Assembly (NCBI RefSeq): GCF_001039355.2
Contig: NW_019773637.1
Location: 562,116-590,864, forward strand
Reading direction: 5' to 3'
DNA: 28,749 nucleotides
DNA from: Lingula anatina
Lineage: Eukaryota > Brachiopoda > Lingulata > Lingulida > Lingulidae
The position numbers and the translations under genes were made by a program. Of this stretch, positions 1 through 11,110 are shown piece after piece (within the stretch, counting starts at the first letter, position 1; each line of letters starts with the position of its first letter). The notes under the pieces were generated by a model, which saw only the letters and a program-made list of their open reading frames with translations, made no database searches and was not told where the DNA came from.

Positions 1-219
1 CTTTGAGAGGGTCAGTCTGTAAATTTCCCTTGGGTATCACTTAGCTAATTTCAGTGTTATAAACTTATTTGCCTAATTAATAGGCCATTAAATGAGATTA
101 CATAAAGCACACTTGTTGATATTTCCCTGTAAACTCCCAAAGGTTAAGCTCTCTGCTAGATTAATAATAAGAAAGCAGTGATAATTATGCAGGTACATTT
201 TGTTTAATATTGCAAATAA

Positions 220-226
<7 letters not shown>

Positions 227-260
<34 letters not shown>
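227..260. repeat. (AT)n microsatellite
   Basis: An uninterrupted run of 17 AT dinucleotides lies about 60 bp left of the inverted-repeat element at 319-505, in the PPP6C intron. Confidence 0.95.
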
Positions 261-262
<2 letters not shown>

Positions 263-318
263 AACTCAAAGATTAAAAGTTTGAATAGCAGCTTTACAGC
301 TTCATTGGAATTATATTT

Positions 319-505
319 ACCTCTGCCAAGGAGGTTATATTTTCACCCCTGTTTGTCTGTCATCAACATAACTCAAAAAGTTATGGACCAATTTTGCTGA
401 AATGTTCAGGAACTGTCAGAAGTGGGCCAAAGAGTACAATAATCAATAATAATCAACAATTTCTGCCTTGGCAGAGGTCTGCACTCTCGGAGCGCTTTTC
501 TAGTT
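319..505. mobile_element. Foldback or MITE-like interspersed repeat
   Basis: A perfect 13-bp inverted repeat bounds the core: acctctgccaagg at 319-331 and ccttggcagaggt at 466-478. Between them is the segment aactcaaaaagttatgga (371-388), followed by the tail ctgcactctcggagcgctt (479-497). From memory, repeats with this order (a gaggttat block, a block on aactcaaaaagttatgga, then a cagaggtctgc...ctcgg block) occur in many animal genomes. If so, this copy, about 190 bp, is internally shortened. Chance ORFs on both strands across it are by-products of the repeat, not genes. The family name is unknown to me. Confidence 0.7.
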
Positions 506-2064
506 TTGTTATGTTTTCCTTTATAATTTTTTCTCAAGCACTTGCATTTGTGACTTTTACCTCTCATCCGCCTGAGGCTCTGACATTTCTCTATTTCCAC
601 ATAAGCAGTTGTATTGTTTTTTATGTCTTTAAACATTATGTTACTTATGTAATATTATTTTATGCACTGTCATCATTTTTCAAATATTGAGACTTTCATC
701 ATGTGAATTTGAACTCTCATGGTCCTGAAACTGTAACCTTATTGAAGGGGTGGGTTGAGACCATCTTCTGGGTCTTCTGGAAGACAGGTTATTAAGTTTA
801 TATTGACTGGTATCTATTTTTTTCTGTTGGAAGACCATCAAAATGGAGGATGGATCAAAATAGATACTTTGGAATACTGTCAGAAAATATCTCAGGGTCC
901 GCTCCTGTTATTGACCATGTTACCTGTTGTGCATGATTAAAATTCAGTGTTGACAGACAGTGCTTTTTTAAGCATTATTTATTATTGCATCAAAATTGAC
1001 AAAATGACCTTTTTTGCATCTTTATTTTCTGTTTTTTGTCTGTACATTTGTCAGCTTTGCTGCCTTGTTTTCAACAATGGAAGCCATTATTCTTGTGTGT
1101 GTTTTTGTTTGTGTACAAAAATATGGACTTATCAGTGCTTGTACTAAAGATTTTGATTTTTCAAAATATTGTCCTAATGTGTGTTACAATTGAAGATCAA
1201 ATATATATATATATGAAAGTTTTAGATATAAGAACATAGAAATGCTATATCACAAATCATATAACCATTTATTCATATTTCAGTCCTATTGTCTTATATC
1301 CAAAAAAAAATAAATAAAACTGCGGTTTTAGGCTGTTTTAAACTTAAAGTTAGGCATTCTGTACAACTGGATTTAAATTCTGTCTGCCAATCTGCTTATC
1401 CTTTAACCTTGACTTAGCCAAATATATATGAGTGCAAATGCACATATCAATAAAAAATTCACCTAAGTGATATGGTACATGTACTCTTGGATGCATATTT
1501 GTAAGTCAGTAATTATTATTAGTACCCAGCCAGTTGTCTCTAGGGCAGCAGAGTGCTCTTTGTAGAAGAATGTCATGTCACTTATTAATATAAAAGAACC
1601 TGAGTGCACAATTAAGAGCTGAAAATCATCAGGTTGGGCAGTAACAAGGTCCTAGATGTCCGTTGTCTGTGAGAGAATTTTCCAGAGGACTTTGTTTTTG
1701 AACCCTTTTCATTTTATTAAAGGCATCATATCTGAAATTTTCTTACCAAATTCAGTTTCCTTTGAAAAAACAATTTATTTCTTACTCACAAGGCGTGGGT
1801 CTGCCCATCCTTTACTTCACAGTAATCAATGTTTCATTTTTTTAAATTAAGTTTTGAATGAATGGGCAGTCTCTTAGAAGTGTTAGAAGAAATATCAATA
1901 TCTAGTTCTTTTATTTGAGGATTTTTTTATTGTTTTGAAGGTCAGAATAGGGAAAGAAAAGTGACTTTGCAGTATATATATATATAGAGACACAGAAAAT
2001 ATGATTTTAGGGAAGTTTTTCAAGCATGGGCAGTATACCTTTAATTCCTTTCATTTCATTACAG

Positions 2065-2577
2065 TTTGTCCACATCAATGGCCTGAGACTTATCTGTAGG
2101 GCTCACCAGTTGGTCCATGATGGTAAGGCTTTGGTGTGAGTCTGGGGGGGGAGGGGGGGGGCATAACAATTCCATTTATTTCTGAAATTTGGTTATGTCG
2201 TAGGCTTTTGTAAAAAATGTGGTAAAATGTAATATTGCAACAGTTGTTATTATGAAATTGAATGATAAAGTATTTTCTGGTATTTCATACATCTAATGTT
2301 TCTTTCTTTCTTACCTTCTTTTTTTTCTTCATTTATTTCTGACTTTTATTGTTTTTGTGATGCAGGGTTCTTCATTTATTTTTCAGGGTACAAATTCATG
2401 TTTGATGAGAAGCTGGTAACAGTTTGGTCAGCCCCTAACTACTGCTACCGCTGTGGCAATGTGGCTGCCACGCTCTCCTTCTCAGACGCAGAGACAAAAG
2501 AAGCTAAAATATTTCACGCAGTGCCTGACAGTGAACGTGTTATTCCTCCACGCACAACTACGCCGTATTTCTTGTGA
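2065..2577 (+). CDS. PPP6C: Serine/threonine protein phosphatase 6 catalytic subunit, C-terminal exons
   Basis: This is the last quarter of the PP6 catalytic subunit, a metal-dependent Ser/Thr phosphatase of the PP2A/PP4/PP6 group that acts with SAPS and ankyrin-repeat subunits. Exons are 2065-2122 and 2387-2577. They join within a glycine codon (g|gg) and give 82 residues of an expected total of about 305. The first exon carries RAHQLVH, whose His is a metal ligand in the PPP fold. The second carries [11 protein letters not shown], the conserved loop near the active site. The C-terminus [12 protein letters not shown] is specific to PPP6C: PP2A and PP4 end differently, although all keep the terminal Leu that is carboxymethylated. 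The exon starts in phase 0 after cattacag. Residues between CGN and AVPDSERV ([18 protein letters not shown]) are more diverged than the invariant ends. The intron is 264 bp with a G-rich run just inside the donor. Confidence 0.97.
2144..2161 (+). repeat. G-run (G8-A-G9) near a splice donor
   Basis: The run begins 21 bp after the PPP6C donor at 2123. On the transcribed RNA it is G-rich. G-runs just inside donors are known to act as intronic splicing enhancers and can form quadruplexes; that role here is inference. Confidence 0.9.
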
Positions 2578-3307
2578 TTTATATCATCTGTATTATGTAC
2601 AATATCTGATGTATTTATGGACAATGCAGTTATAATATTTAAGTCTTAAGAAGATGAAAAAAGAAACTGTTCCGCTTAAAAGTTTTCGAAAAGAACGATT
2701 TCTATAAAGATTCCTGGCATAGCCAGGAAGAGATAAAAATTGACAAGTTTTATCAGTGAACTCTCTTTCTGACCATAATGTAAAATTCATTGGTGCAAAT
2801 GATTTTGATGCCATTCTCTTTCTACCTGCTCCCTGGAATCCATCCTCTGTTTCAGTTTCAGTATGAGCAAAAGAAGGCTATTGTACAGGTTTATTACCAG
2901 TAGACACTGAAACTAACAGTGGTATTGTACGGTTATGTAAGGTCAATCCCCATTTTAATTTCTGACACATCGTGTCACTTCATGATGCTTTAATGCTTTA
3001 TACAAAAATGATCGTCCTTGGATATTTGTGACAGAAATACAAATGGACAACTTAAAAAAGTTACAAATCTCACGGAGAAAATTACTAAATGGTGCATTCT
3101 CTGAGTTCACCTTGTGGGTGTACATTTATTTTAGATTTTTACTAAAAAAACTCGCCTAAGAAGAGGAAGGTCTTTAAAAGGGGGCGTTTTTTTTTTTTTT
3201 TCACTTCTGAATCATGAGAAGCGTGCAAAATAATCAGGATTCCAATATTCTCAAAATTTCTGATTTTATCAGTATAATATTTTAGAAAATTGTAAAGATA
3301 TTTTGTA

Positions 3308-3313
3308 AATAAA
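3308..3313 (+). terminator. PPP6C: Polyadenylation signal of PPP6C
   Basis: AATAAA lies about 730 bp after the PPP6C stop. It is followed within 30 bp by a T/GT-rich stretch (3331-3347) typical of a cleavage-site downstream element. The 3' UTR would be about 2578-3330. No other close match to the consensus lies nearer the stop. Confidence 0.6.
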
Positions 3314-3330
3314 ACAGCTTAGTAATATTT

Positions 3331-5240
3331 ATATATTTGGTGTTTCTTTACTCGTCATTGAAAAATATGTTTATAAAAACTACCACGTGTTAGTCGATGC
3401 CATATGGAAATGTATTTTTAAATAAGAAAACTGGAAGATGCATGGGCAGGGGATGGGGTTCTTTTCTCCAGTTACTGCAATGAGAAGAGTGCTTATGCCT
3501 CATATTTTCTCGTCTGGTTACGTCTAGAGTGGAGGGGCGTAAAGTGTACTCCTTTTTAAGAACGAAGTATTTTATCCAAGCACTTCAAAATGGAATAATT
3601 ACGGAATTTTGGGAGTGGATTAATCATAATAAAAGTAAAACCTTTGTCTTAGAGTCAGTGTAAATCAGCGTGAAGTGGACTTATTTTTGACCACGGGAGT
3701 GTCAGCTCACTTTTTGTGGATACAAAAATTTCTTCTGAATCTGCTATGGTAACATTGGAGAGGGGCAGCTGATTTTGCCTTTTAAACATTCGTGGAATTG
3801 ATTTTGCTTGAAGTTGAAGTAATGTCATTTTATATAATCTAGTGTGTGCGTCATTTAATTGTTCCTCATATCTTTCATTATTATTCTTCATTTCCATTAT
3901 GAATGTAAAACTGTAAATCTTCTGGTGGTAATTTTAGATAAATTATAATTATAAATGACATGAGATGACGTACCCGAGGACTTCTACTTTACATACAAAT
4001 GAAAGGAGGAGATGAAAGCTGCACCTGAATATGCAGTTTTAATTGCCGGGGAGTGGATAGGGACGGTTGTTTGAAATACGATGACAGGGAGATCAAACGA
4101 GGGCAGTCATCAAAAGCGAGTTTTAACTATTCTTCGCTAAAAGCTCTCAGCTTCAAAGTGCCACAGACACAAACATTTGAGGACAATATTGGATTAATGC
4201 TGTTTTCTTTTGAAAAGTTAAATTACAGTTGTCAATTGAGTAAAATATAAGTGACAGACAGAATCATCAAATGATAGTAAGTTTTTTTTCTAAGGTGAAC
4301 TATGTATAGCTATTGCTATATATATGCTAGATAACATTTTAAAAAGAGATTTAATATTCCGCCCAGCTAAACTGGTGTCTAAGACCAGTGACGCATATGA
4401 AAGGATAGGGGACGCCTAATAAATATGCAGATTTGATTTCTGACTTGAACGGGCCTGTGCGCCCGTCTGAAATCTGATGAGAGGTCAGTGACCTTAGGAC
4501 AGCCACCCTATAAAGTGCGTTTGCCGAATTCCTTGATAATTCATTGCTAATCAACGTGTAAATATTTTTAAAGGTTCCAGATCATTAAGATGGCGAGATA
4601 TTTTATTTTGTTATTTATTTTTTTTCATGGTAAAGATACAATTTTACCTTGATGTACATCCAATTTTACCTTGATGCATCAGTGCCGTCTAACAGCGAAG
4701 TGGTGATTAAGAAAACAACATGAAAAGCAGAGAAAGGCAAAACATGACATCAAACTTGAAAGAGATTAATAAATATTAACTGAAGGAAATTTCGCTTGCT
4801 GAAACAAGAAAACATTATTACGGACTCGCTGGAGATGTGAAAAGGGAAAATATTAGACAATAAATCACATTCCTAAAATATAAAATGGGCTCTTAATTGT
4901 ATAAAACCAGCTCCACGGGTCACCTGCGTGTAGATATATCCGAAATGAGTGTTCGTAAAAATTGTTTCCTTTTTTCCTTTTTTTGCGTTTTAAGACCTGG
5001 AAAGGTGACTCTACCTCAAGGGGTGCATACATCTATATTCCATTACTCATAGCTTTTTGCACCCGAACATATCTTCATTAATTAGGTAGAATAATTCAAC
5101 GAATTGTTAATTTTAAATGCGCACTCAATTTAAGGACAAACCACTCTGCCGACGCCCCCTAATTGGATAATTTATTGCTTTTTAAAACATAGAACAACAA
5201 TTAAGTTCTTATTTAAAATGTAAATTTACATAATGCCTTC
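3331..5240. other. Intergenic region between PPP6C and the secreted-protein gene
   Basis: I see no convincing coding exon on either strand. Short ORFs here (3655-3897 -, 4053-4250 +, 4351-4554 -) have no recognisable motif and no flanking splice sites that extend them. A 16-bp word, caattttaccttgatg, is duplicated with a 22-bp period at 4639-4654 and 4661-4676. Nothing else stands out. Confidence 0.5.
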
Positions 5241-5242
5241 CC

Positions 5243-5249
5243 TATATAA
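5243..5249 (+). promoter_or_regulatory. TATA box of the secreted-protein gene
   Basis: TATATAA lies 63 bp before the ATG at 5312, which leaves room for a transcription start near 5272-5286 and a 5' UTR of about 25-40 nt. A TATA promoter fits a tissue-restricted secreted product better than a housekeeping gene. The start site itself is not proven. Confidence 0.6.
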
Positions 5250-5311
5250 TATCTTGAGCGTACTGGTCAAAAGTACTTGATAACTCAGCAAGAAGACGGA
5301 GGTGTGCCATA

Positions 5312-8300
5312 ATGTTCTCAGCTTACCTGTTCCTGGTGGTTCTAGCCACGGCGACAGCCACTCCTGGTAATCAATCTGTTTTTATTCTCATCTTTTTTAA
5401 TCTTTCGGAACTATTTGTGTAAAGGCGCGTTAAGTAAAGTTACAACTATGTACACAATGAACCTATATATACTGCTTTTTATAATTTCAGAAAACCCAGA
5501 AGATTTTTAAAGCTTACGTTAGACAACAAATAATCGTTGTTATTCGTAGTTCAAAAATTCTGTTGGAATACAGAACTGCCAATTTTTATCGTATTCTAGA
5601 AAAGGAATGTGAGAGTATTGGCGAGTACATGCGAGACATTAGCAACCGGTGTTATTTCTACCAGTGCACCTACGCCAACGCGGCGTTAGACTTAGAGCCC
5701 ACGCGTCTCAGATGTGCTCCGGGCACCACAGTGCGTCATGATTACGTCATGCAACCCGGGGACGCAAACCCTTGTCACGGCATTAATTTGGTAAGTATCG
5801 CAACATCTTTGGAACACTCGGTTGTTATTGTATTTGTTCGTTAAAATTTTCGTTTTAGATTAAACAAACAAGTGACTACACTTTGCCTCTAAGGGCACAG
5901 TGTGGACTTTTTTCGCCAAATGCTCCGTTACAACGGATTTTGATTGCGTTTTTGATATTTTTGCTTTGATGGCCAGTTTCGATTTCCTTAAAAACGGTGT
6001 TCAAAACGGTGAGTAATACGGCATTTCTTCTGACTTTGTTACACCGTGAGTAGTAAGAGACGAGGTTTTGAAGCCCCTTCCAGCGAGGGGGAAAGGAAAT
6101 GTATAGTGAGCAAAGAAGCATAAAGGAGGGGGGTTTGAGGAGGTTTTTTATATGGTATTTCTTATGTAATTGTATAGCGAGCAAAGAAGCTTAAAGGAGG
6201 GGTTTGTATGGTTATTTTTTTAGCTATTTTTTAATTTCAGGGGTTATTGGAAAAAGGTTTTGGATTATTTATTTATTGAANACCGTGCTTGAAACCGTTT
6301 GCGGTACGGATTTTTTGCCCACCCTCACACTTTTTTCATTTGGGGCACCATCGAAGTCATACATCAGTTTTAAAGAATTTTTAATATTGCAGCCTTTGCT
6401 ATTGTTGCTTTTCATAAGATTGGGCCAAAATTAGTTTTCCAAGCGTTCGTTAGCCCGGTGTGACACGGTGTCTTAAGAACTTTATATATAATTGGGATTT
6501 TGTTCGATACAAACGATATTCATTACAATCACCCGCCGTCGTATGCCTCTTTTCCTGATCTCTAGTCTCGATATTTTTTCAACTAAACTTAGCTTGATTG
6601 TTTGCAACGATACATAAGACAGTCACGCAAGATCAATCCATCTCAAAGATTGTTTGGTTATGATGAAGAAAATCCCATTTGTTCTTTAAACAAATTCCAC
6701 AAATTGTACCTTGACACTCTTGAGACTTTCTCTTCGCTTTGAATTTTATACCCCTAGTATGTGATCAACATGACTGACGGCAAATCTACACGCTAATTCC
6801 TAATTAATGTCAATAAGCGTTTTTAATCTCTCGATTAAATGTAACATTTATTTCCAAAATCCGATTTTCTATGGCAGCCGTGTATTGACGAAACCGGCGA
6901 GTGGTCCCCCTGGGGAGAGTGGGGAGAGTGCAGCGTCACGTGCGGTGGTGGCGTTAGCGTAAGAAGCCGAACGTGCTCAATACCCGGCACCTGTGAGGGA
7001 CCCAGTGAGGAGAGTCGAGTCTGCAATACTCAAGCCTGTAAGTATATGGCAATGTGGCAATAACACAAACACAAGGTATAAACGGGGCCGCACGGACACA
7101 CACGCATGCAGTGACGCATATGTAAAGGTTTGTGCACGTGCATTCATTCTTTCACTGGCTTTGGCTGGAGCCAATATAGGAAGCTTTTAAAATCATATCT
7201 ATTCCCCATAGTAGTTTGTTGTTCCACAAAACTGTAGATAAACATCCCATGAATATTCAAATACCTAATGCACTAAGACAAAACAACTAAAATGATAGTG
7301 TATGATGGTGTATTATGGTGTATGAAGGCCTAATAACAAAGAAGTAGGCCTACATATTTGAAAATTGGACGACAACAAAGCACGCATTCAACACCCTGGT
7401 TCCACAACTACATTATTTCTACACTATTTTTTTCTAAACACTCCCAGGTTTCGTCTTCACTAACTGGACCAACAAAGACACCCCTCTCACTATAGACGGT
7501 GGCGCTTGGGGAGGAGACGGAGACTTCGAGACAGACTTTGGTGCGGTAAGTAGGGCTCAGCAAGATACACAACGATACGAAGGGTTTCCTATATAGTAAG
7601 GATTTAATCAGCGTTTTTTTATTCGCAAGGTGAATGTATTTCGTTTTCAGTTTGCAAATTGCAATTTGAACAACGCGTAGGCCTATTTTCTTTGGGTACG
7701 CACATTTTCGACCTCGATAGGCCTATATGCCCCTTTCCATCGCAAAATAGTAATCACTTTCTCTCAATTTTACTAAAACCTTTTTTTAAATATATATATA
7801 TCGGAAGCAGGTAGATTCAGTGTCGTAAACCTGTCAGGTTCATTTTCACGAAAAATGACTTGCACACTTATGTTCCCCTTTGCATCGAAACATAATCCAA
7901 TTTCACCTGACCCTCCAAAAACTTGTTGAGAATCAGGGTGGTCAACGACCGGAATCTTTTATGTTCTAAAGGTACTCTGTATGGTCTCAAAGTGAAATAA
8001 GCAATTTTTCATTTTGTAATTTGTCGCATCATAATAGATAGTATAGTAGTGCTCCTACGCTGTTGTCAAGAAAGTTGATTTATATACTACCGATAATTAT
8101 ATTTGTTGAATATTTGGATGACATCCATCGGTCGAACCTTACTCAGAGAGATAATTATGATCGATAGTGCAGGGTAGTATAAGTCAAACTCTGCCAGTGG
8201 TTTATTACAGTACCGTATGACTACACTGGCAAAACTTTGTCAGACCGAAATATGAAACAATATTTGTATGATCCATGACCAATATCTTTTATAAAGCCAA

Positions 8301-8765
8301 TTCTCTGTATTTTTAATACATGTCCGAAGGAAAGTCGCCATGCACTTTAGTTTGGCCTGCATTATAACAGTGGCCATATACATTTTAACAGACATGTCTG
8401 TCAGAGAACAATTCAATGTACTCAGTTCTAATGTTAAACAATAAATAGCATTTTCTTCATCTTAGGTCTGCGGAGTTGGCAATCCAATTGTGGATATAGA
8501 ATGCCGAACGGTAGAGGGTCATATTCCGTCCAATGAAACCTACCTAGACGAGCCTGGCGTGTTCATAACCCGCTGCGGGCTCACGCCGATCCCCGGCATC
8601 ATGTGTGTGAACGCTGCCACTAACAACGGCACATGCGTGGACTTTGAGACGCGTTTCTTGTGCCCCAATAACGAGGCTTTCGGTACGCGAGAGGTGTACG
8701 CCAGAGCGGAGGAACTTGAGTTGCAATTGGGTCTTGTCGAGGAATCCGGAGGTCCCCCATTATAG
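5312..8765 (+). CDS. Secreted protein with chitin-binding-like, TSP1 and WxxW domains
   Basis: Exons 5312-5366, 5600-5790, 6878-7037, 7448-7545 and 8466-8765 join in phase to 804 nt (267 residues plus stop). Residues 1-16 or so form a signal peptide ([16 protein letters not shown]). Residues 22-84 hold six cysteines (22, 36, 41, 57, 77, 84) with CYFYQC and CAPGT, a diverged peritrophin-A/CBM14 pattern; the C2-C3 gap is one residue short and C4-C5 is long. Residues 90-136 are a TSP1 repeat with the [10 protein letters not shown] and TCGGG motifs and six cysteines. Residues 137-235 match the mucin-2/CILP WxxW domain ([20 protein letters not shown]). Sequons lie at N141, N191 and N222. The last 32 residues are acidic with no domain. 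The protein is likely extracellular, perhaps in a cuticle, mucus or mineralised matrix (inference). I know no named orthologue. Confidence 0.85.
6100..6206 (+). repeat. Imperfect tandem duplication, 71-bp period
   Basis: The word agcaaagaagc with its flanks (gtatagtgag at 6101 and gtatagcgag at 6172, then taaaggagggg) occurs twice, 71 bp apart, inside intron 2 of the secreted-protein gene. The copies differ by two substitutions and a short change in the length of the G-run. It is non-coding. An unresolved base (n) sits nearby at 6281. Confidence 0.75.
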
Positions 8766-8988
8766 ACGAGTAAAACTGCGCCCAGTATAAGTGATGAAAT
8801 GCTCTATGAGTTAATGGGTCATTTTAATGGCGATTTTAATTTCTGCAGAACCAAGAGTTTCCTTCTTGTCCTTGAGTAGTAAGTGGATTATATTTTATTT
8901 TGAGCCGTAGAGCACGAGGATAAAAAATATGCTTAGACATTAAATTTAAAAGGATATATTAAGTTTTACAGGATATTTGACTGTTGAA

Positions 8989-9014
8989 AATAAATTGTAA
9001 TGACCAAAAATAAA
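8989..9014 (+). terminator. Polyadenylation signals of the secreted-protein gene
   Basis: Two AATAAA hexamers lie at 8989-8994 and 9009-9014, about 225-250 bp after the stop codon at 8763-8765. Either could set the end of a 3' UTR of about 250 bp. The choice cannot be made from sequence. Confidence 0.6.
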
Positions 9015-9381
9015 GGTAACAATTATCTCATAATTTGTCTTAATGGCGTTTGTTTGAGCAGAACATTTACAACTGAGAAAACTTAACTATTTGAATTACA
9101 GATAACATGGACAATTGAGTATAACTTTTGCATCTTAAATGTTATTTGTAATTAAAATAGTATTTTATTTGAAAGTTAGAAATACAAATTTAAAAGATGA
9201 CATTACACTCTTCACTCATTCACTCCCTTGACTAATATCTCTCTTGCATCATTATTTGTCAAAAAGTAATCAGTTTTTTGTTATTCATGAAATTGCAATG
9301 ATTACACCAATTTGTTATTGTATAGCACATTAATTTTGCATTTTATGATGAACATCAATTCTTCATGAAATTCGTTGATCG

Positions 9382-9407
9382 TTTTTTTTTTTTTTTTTTT
9401 TTTTTTT
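9382..9407 (+). repeat. Poly(T) tract, 26 bp
   Basis: An uninterrupted run of 26 T follows gatcg and precedes gccatttgg. It could be the poly(A) tail of a minus-strand retroposon, but I could not find a flanking target-site duplication or a recognisable body, so I leave it as a simple tract. Confidence 0.9.
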
Positions 9408-11008
9408 GCCATTTGGCATGTACGTTCATTTGATTTATGGGTTAACATCGAAACAATTTAGATCGGATTTTAGTTATTTTCTTTCGTTTTTTAAATGAGT
9501 TACTTTTTAGTATTCCAAATCCGCCCGTGACCCTGCATATATTTTTTATCTTTTACCCTGCAGATATTTTTCAATCTTAGAGGACAGCAAAATTACCATT
9601 AACCTGCCTTTGATTTCGCAAATGATAACATGTGTCATAAGACAATGTGTTCGATGATGACAAACAGTCAACTGCTTCAATTATTTCCGTTTACATTTAC
9701 GCCCACGTTGACAATATCAGATAGACGGTTGTGCCAATTCATAGCAAATGACTAATCGTGTGTAATATGTGGATTTGTGTTTCTTATTTTAAATCTGAGT
9801 GTAAATTGGTTTTTCACAAATAAACGACAGGCCACGAGCATAATATGCATGTTCAATCTCGGTAAATGCACATCATGACAAGGATAAATACTAGAGTCAA
9901 ATAACATCTTAGTCAAGACTTTTGGTTCGTTTAATATCTGTGATACTTCCATCAATTGGAATTGGAATAACAAGAGAAAAGAATACAGCAGAGAAACACG
10001 GGCGAAGCAGAGACATGTAGTCGAGGCAGTGATATGATTACTTAAGAGCGGGCAGGGGTGAGTTTGGGGGGGGTGGTCTGTGGAGCTGCTATACACGTAT
10101 AAATAACACAGTTTTATAGACTGAGGGTGTCAAGTTCTTGAGCCAAGTTGCTGGAAATACATGCTGTATGCTTTGGTTATTGTAGGGATTCCATTTTCAT
10201 TGGGAGACTTATATGATGATTTGTACTGGGAGTATTTTGCTGTATCCCGACGAACCCTCTGCTGCCTCACTGACCCCCCCCTCCCCACCCCCATCCCTCC
10301 TCCCTCTGTCTGAAGAAAAATAAAATAAGAAAACAACGACTAACGACTATTGCAAGCGAGAATGGATATCCAATCGAGATTTAATTAGCACATAATGCTG
10401 CTTATTCACTATTAGATAGAGAGCATGTCAATACTGTTTTGCTGTTAACCCGCCCTACATGCGTTTGTGGATTAGTTAGGTAAAATTACGTCTTAAGAGT
10501 AATAAACCTACATCAGCGGTCATTTTACTGATAACAATGTGCATTATTCTTTCGTCAGAAATCATTTCACTTGGGGCCCACTGATATGTGAGCAAAGCCT
10601 TTGAGCTACTGTCGACTTCGAGATTCATTTCCCTTTTTGTTAAAACAGATAGACGACAATTCCGGTTCATTTTAGTGCCGATGATTTCTGTCTGTTGTAA
10701 TTTGAAGAAATACCAAAATGATCTTTTCAGACTACTGAACACTGCTGAGCTCTGAACACTGCCCTAACCAGTATGGTATGGCATTCAGACTTGGCAAAAC
10801 CCAACCTGTCTTTCTCAGAGTTTATGCTTTGTTTCTCCTCTCTTATCTTAGTTACTACCGCATATTAGCGCTGCCAATCCTTCTTTTAATTTTTGACTCT
10901 TAATTTAAACAATGGATTGCATTAATGGATAATCAGTTTATGCACATTTCTTATTGGTCCAAGTTTCTGCCTTTTGCTCTCTTATTTTGTTTAAAATTTC
11001 TGATGCAG

Positions 11009-11110
11009 ATTGACTGGGACTCCGTCGCGACAGAGCTGGATGAAAACAGTTCGCAGTCAATAACGCCATGCTCGCAGTCAGTATTTTTACAATACGATAA
11101 TGAATTGTGA
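11009..11110 (+). other. Candidate terminal coding exon, unrecognised
   Basis: After a T-rich stretch and tgatgcag there is an open frame of 33 codons (IDWDSVATELDENSSQS... to DNEL) and a TGA stop. Its GC content is higher than that of the surroundings, which is why I noticed it. It has no motif I know, and I found no upstream exon with a compatible donor. It could be a relic exon or chance. Confidence 0.2.

Larger units (their letters stand above)
1..2064 (+). other. PPP6C: Intron of PPP6C (left edge inside the gene)
   Basis: No preceding PPP6C exon is visible here. The residues expected just upstream of the 2065 exon (the conserved KVTNE region) are not encoded in any frame. The stretch ends in a good acceptor, cattacag at 2057-2064. 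It is AT-rich and holds an (AT)n microsatellite at 227-260 and an inverted-repeat element at 319-505; apart from these I see only unremarkable sequence. Confidence 0.8.

Noticed and set aside
810-867. An 11-bp inverted repeat (gtatctatttt / aaaatagatac) in the PPP6C intron
   Set aside because: It is too short and AT-rich to separate from chance, and no target duplication or second copy was seen.
6281-6281. Ambiguous base n inside an ORF at 6204-6434
   Set aside because: It lies in intron 2 of the secreted-protein gene and the ORF is not coding, so the ambiguity has no effect on any gene model.
7298-7327. Three imperfect 10-bp units (gtgtatgatg-like) in intron 3 of the secreted-protein gene
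   Set aside because: It is a minor slippage repeat with no spacer structure; not a CRISPR and not informative.
10476-10742. An 88-codon minus-strand ORF
   Set aside because: It has no recognisable motif, no coding-like bias and no splice sites that extend it; this length is expected by chance in 28 kb.
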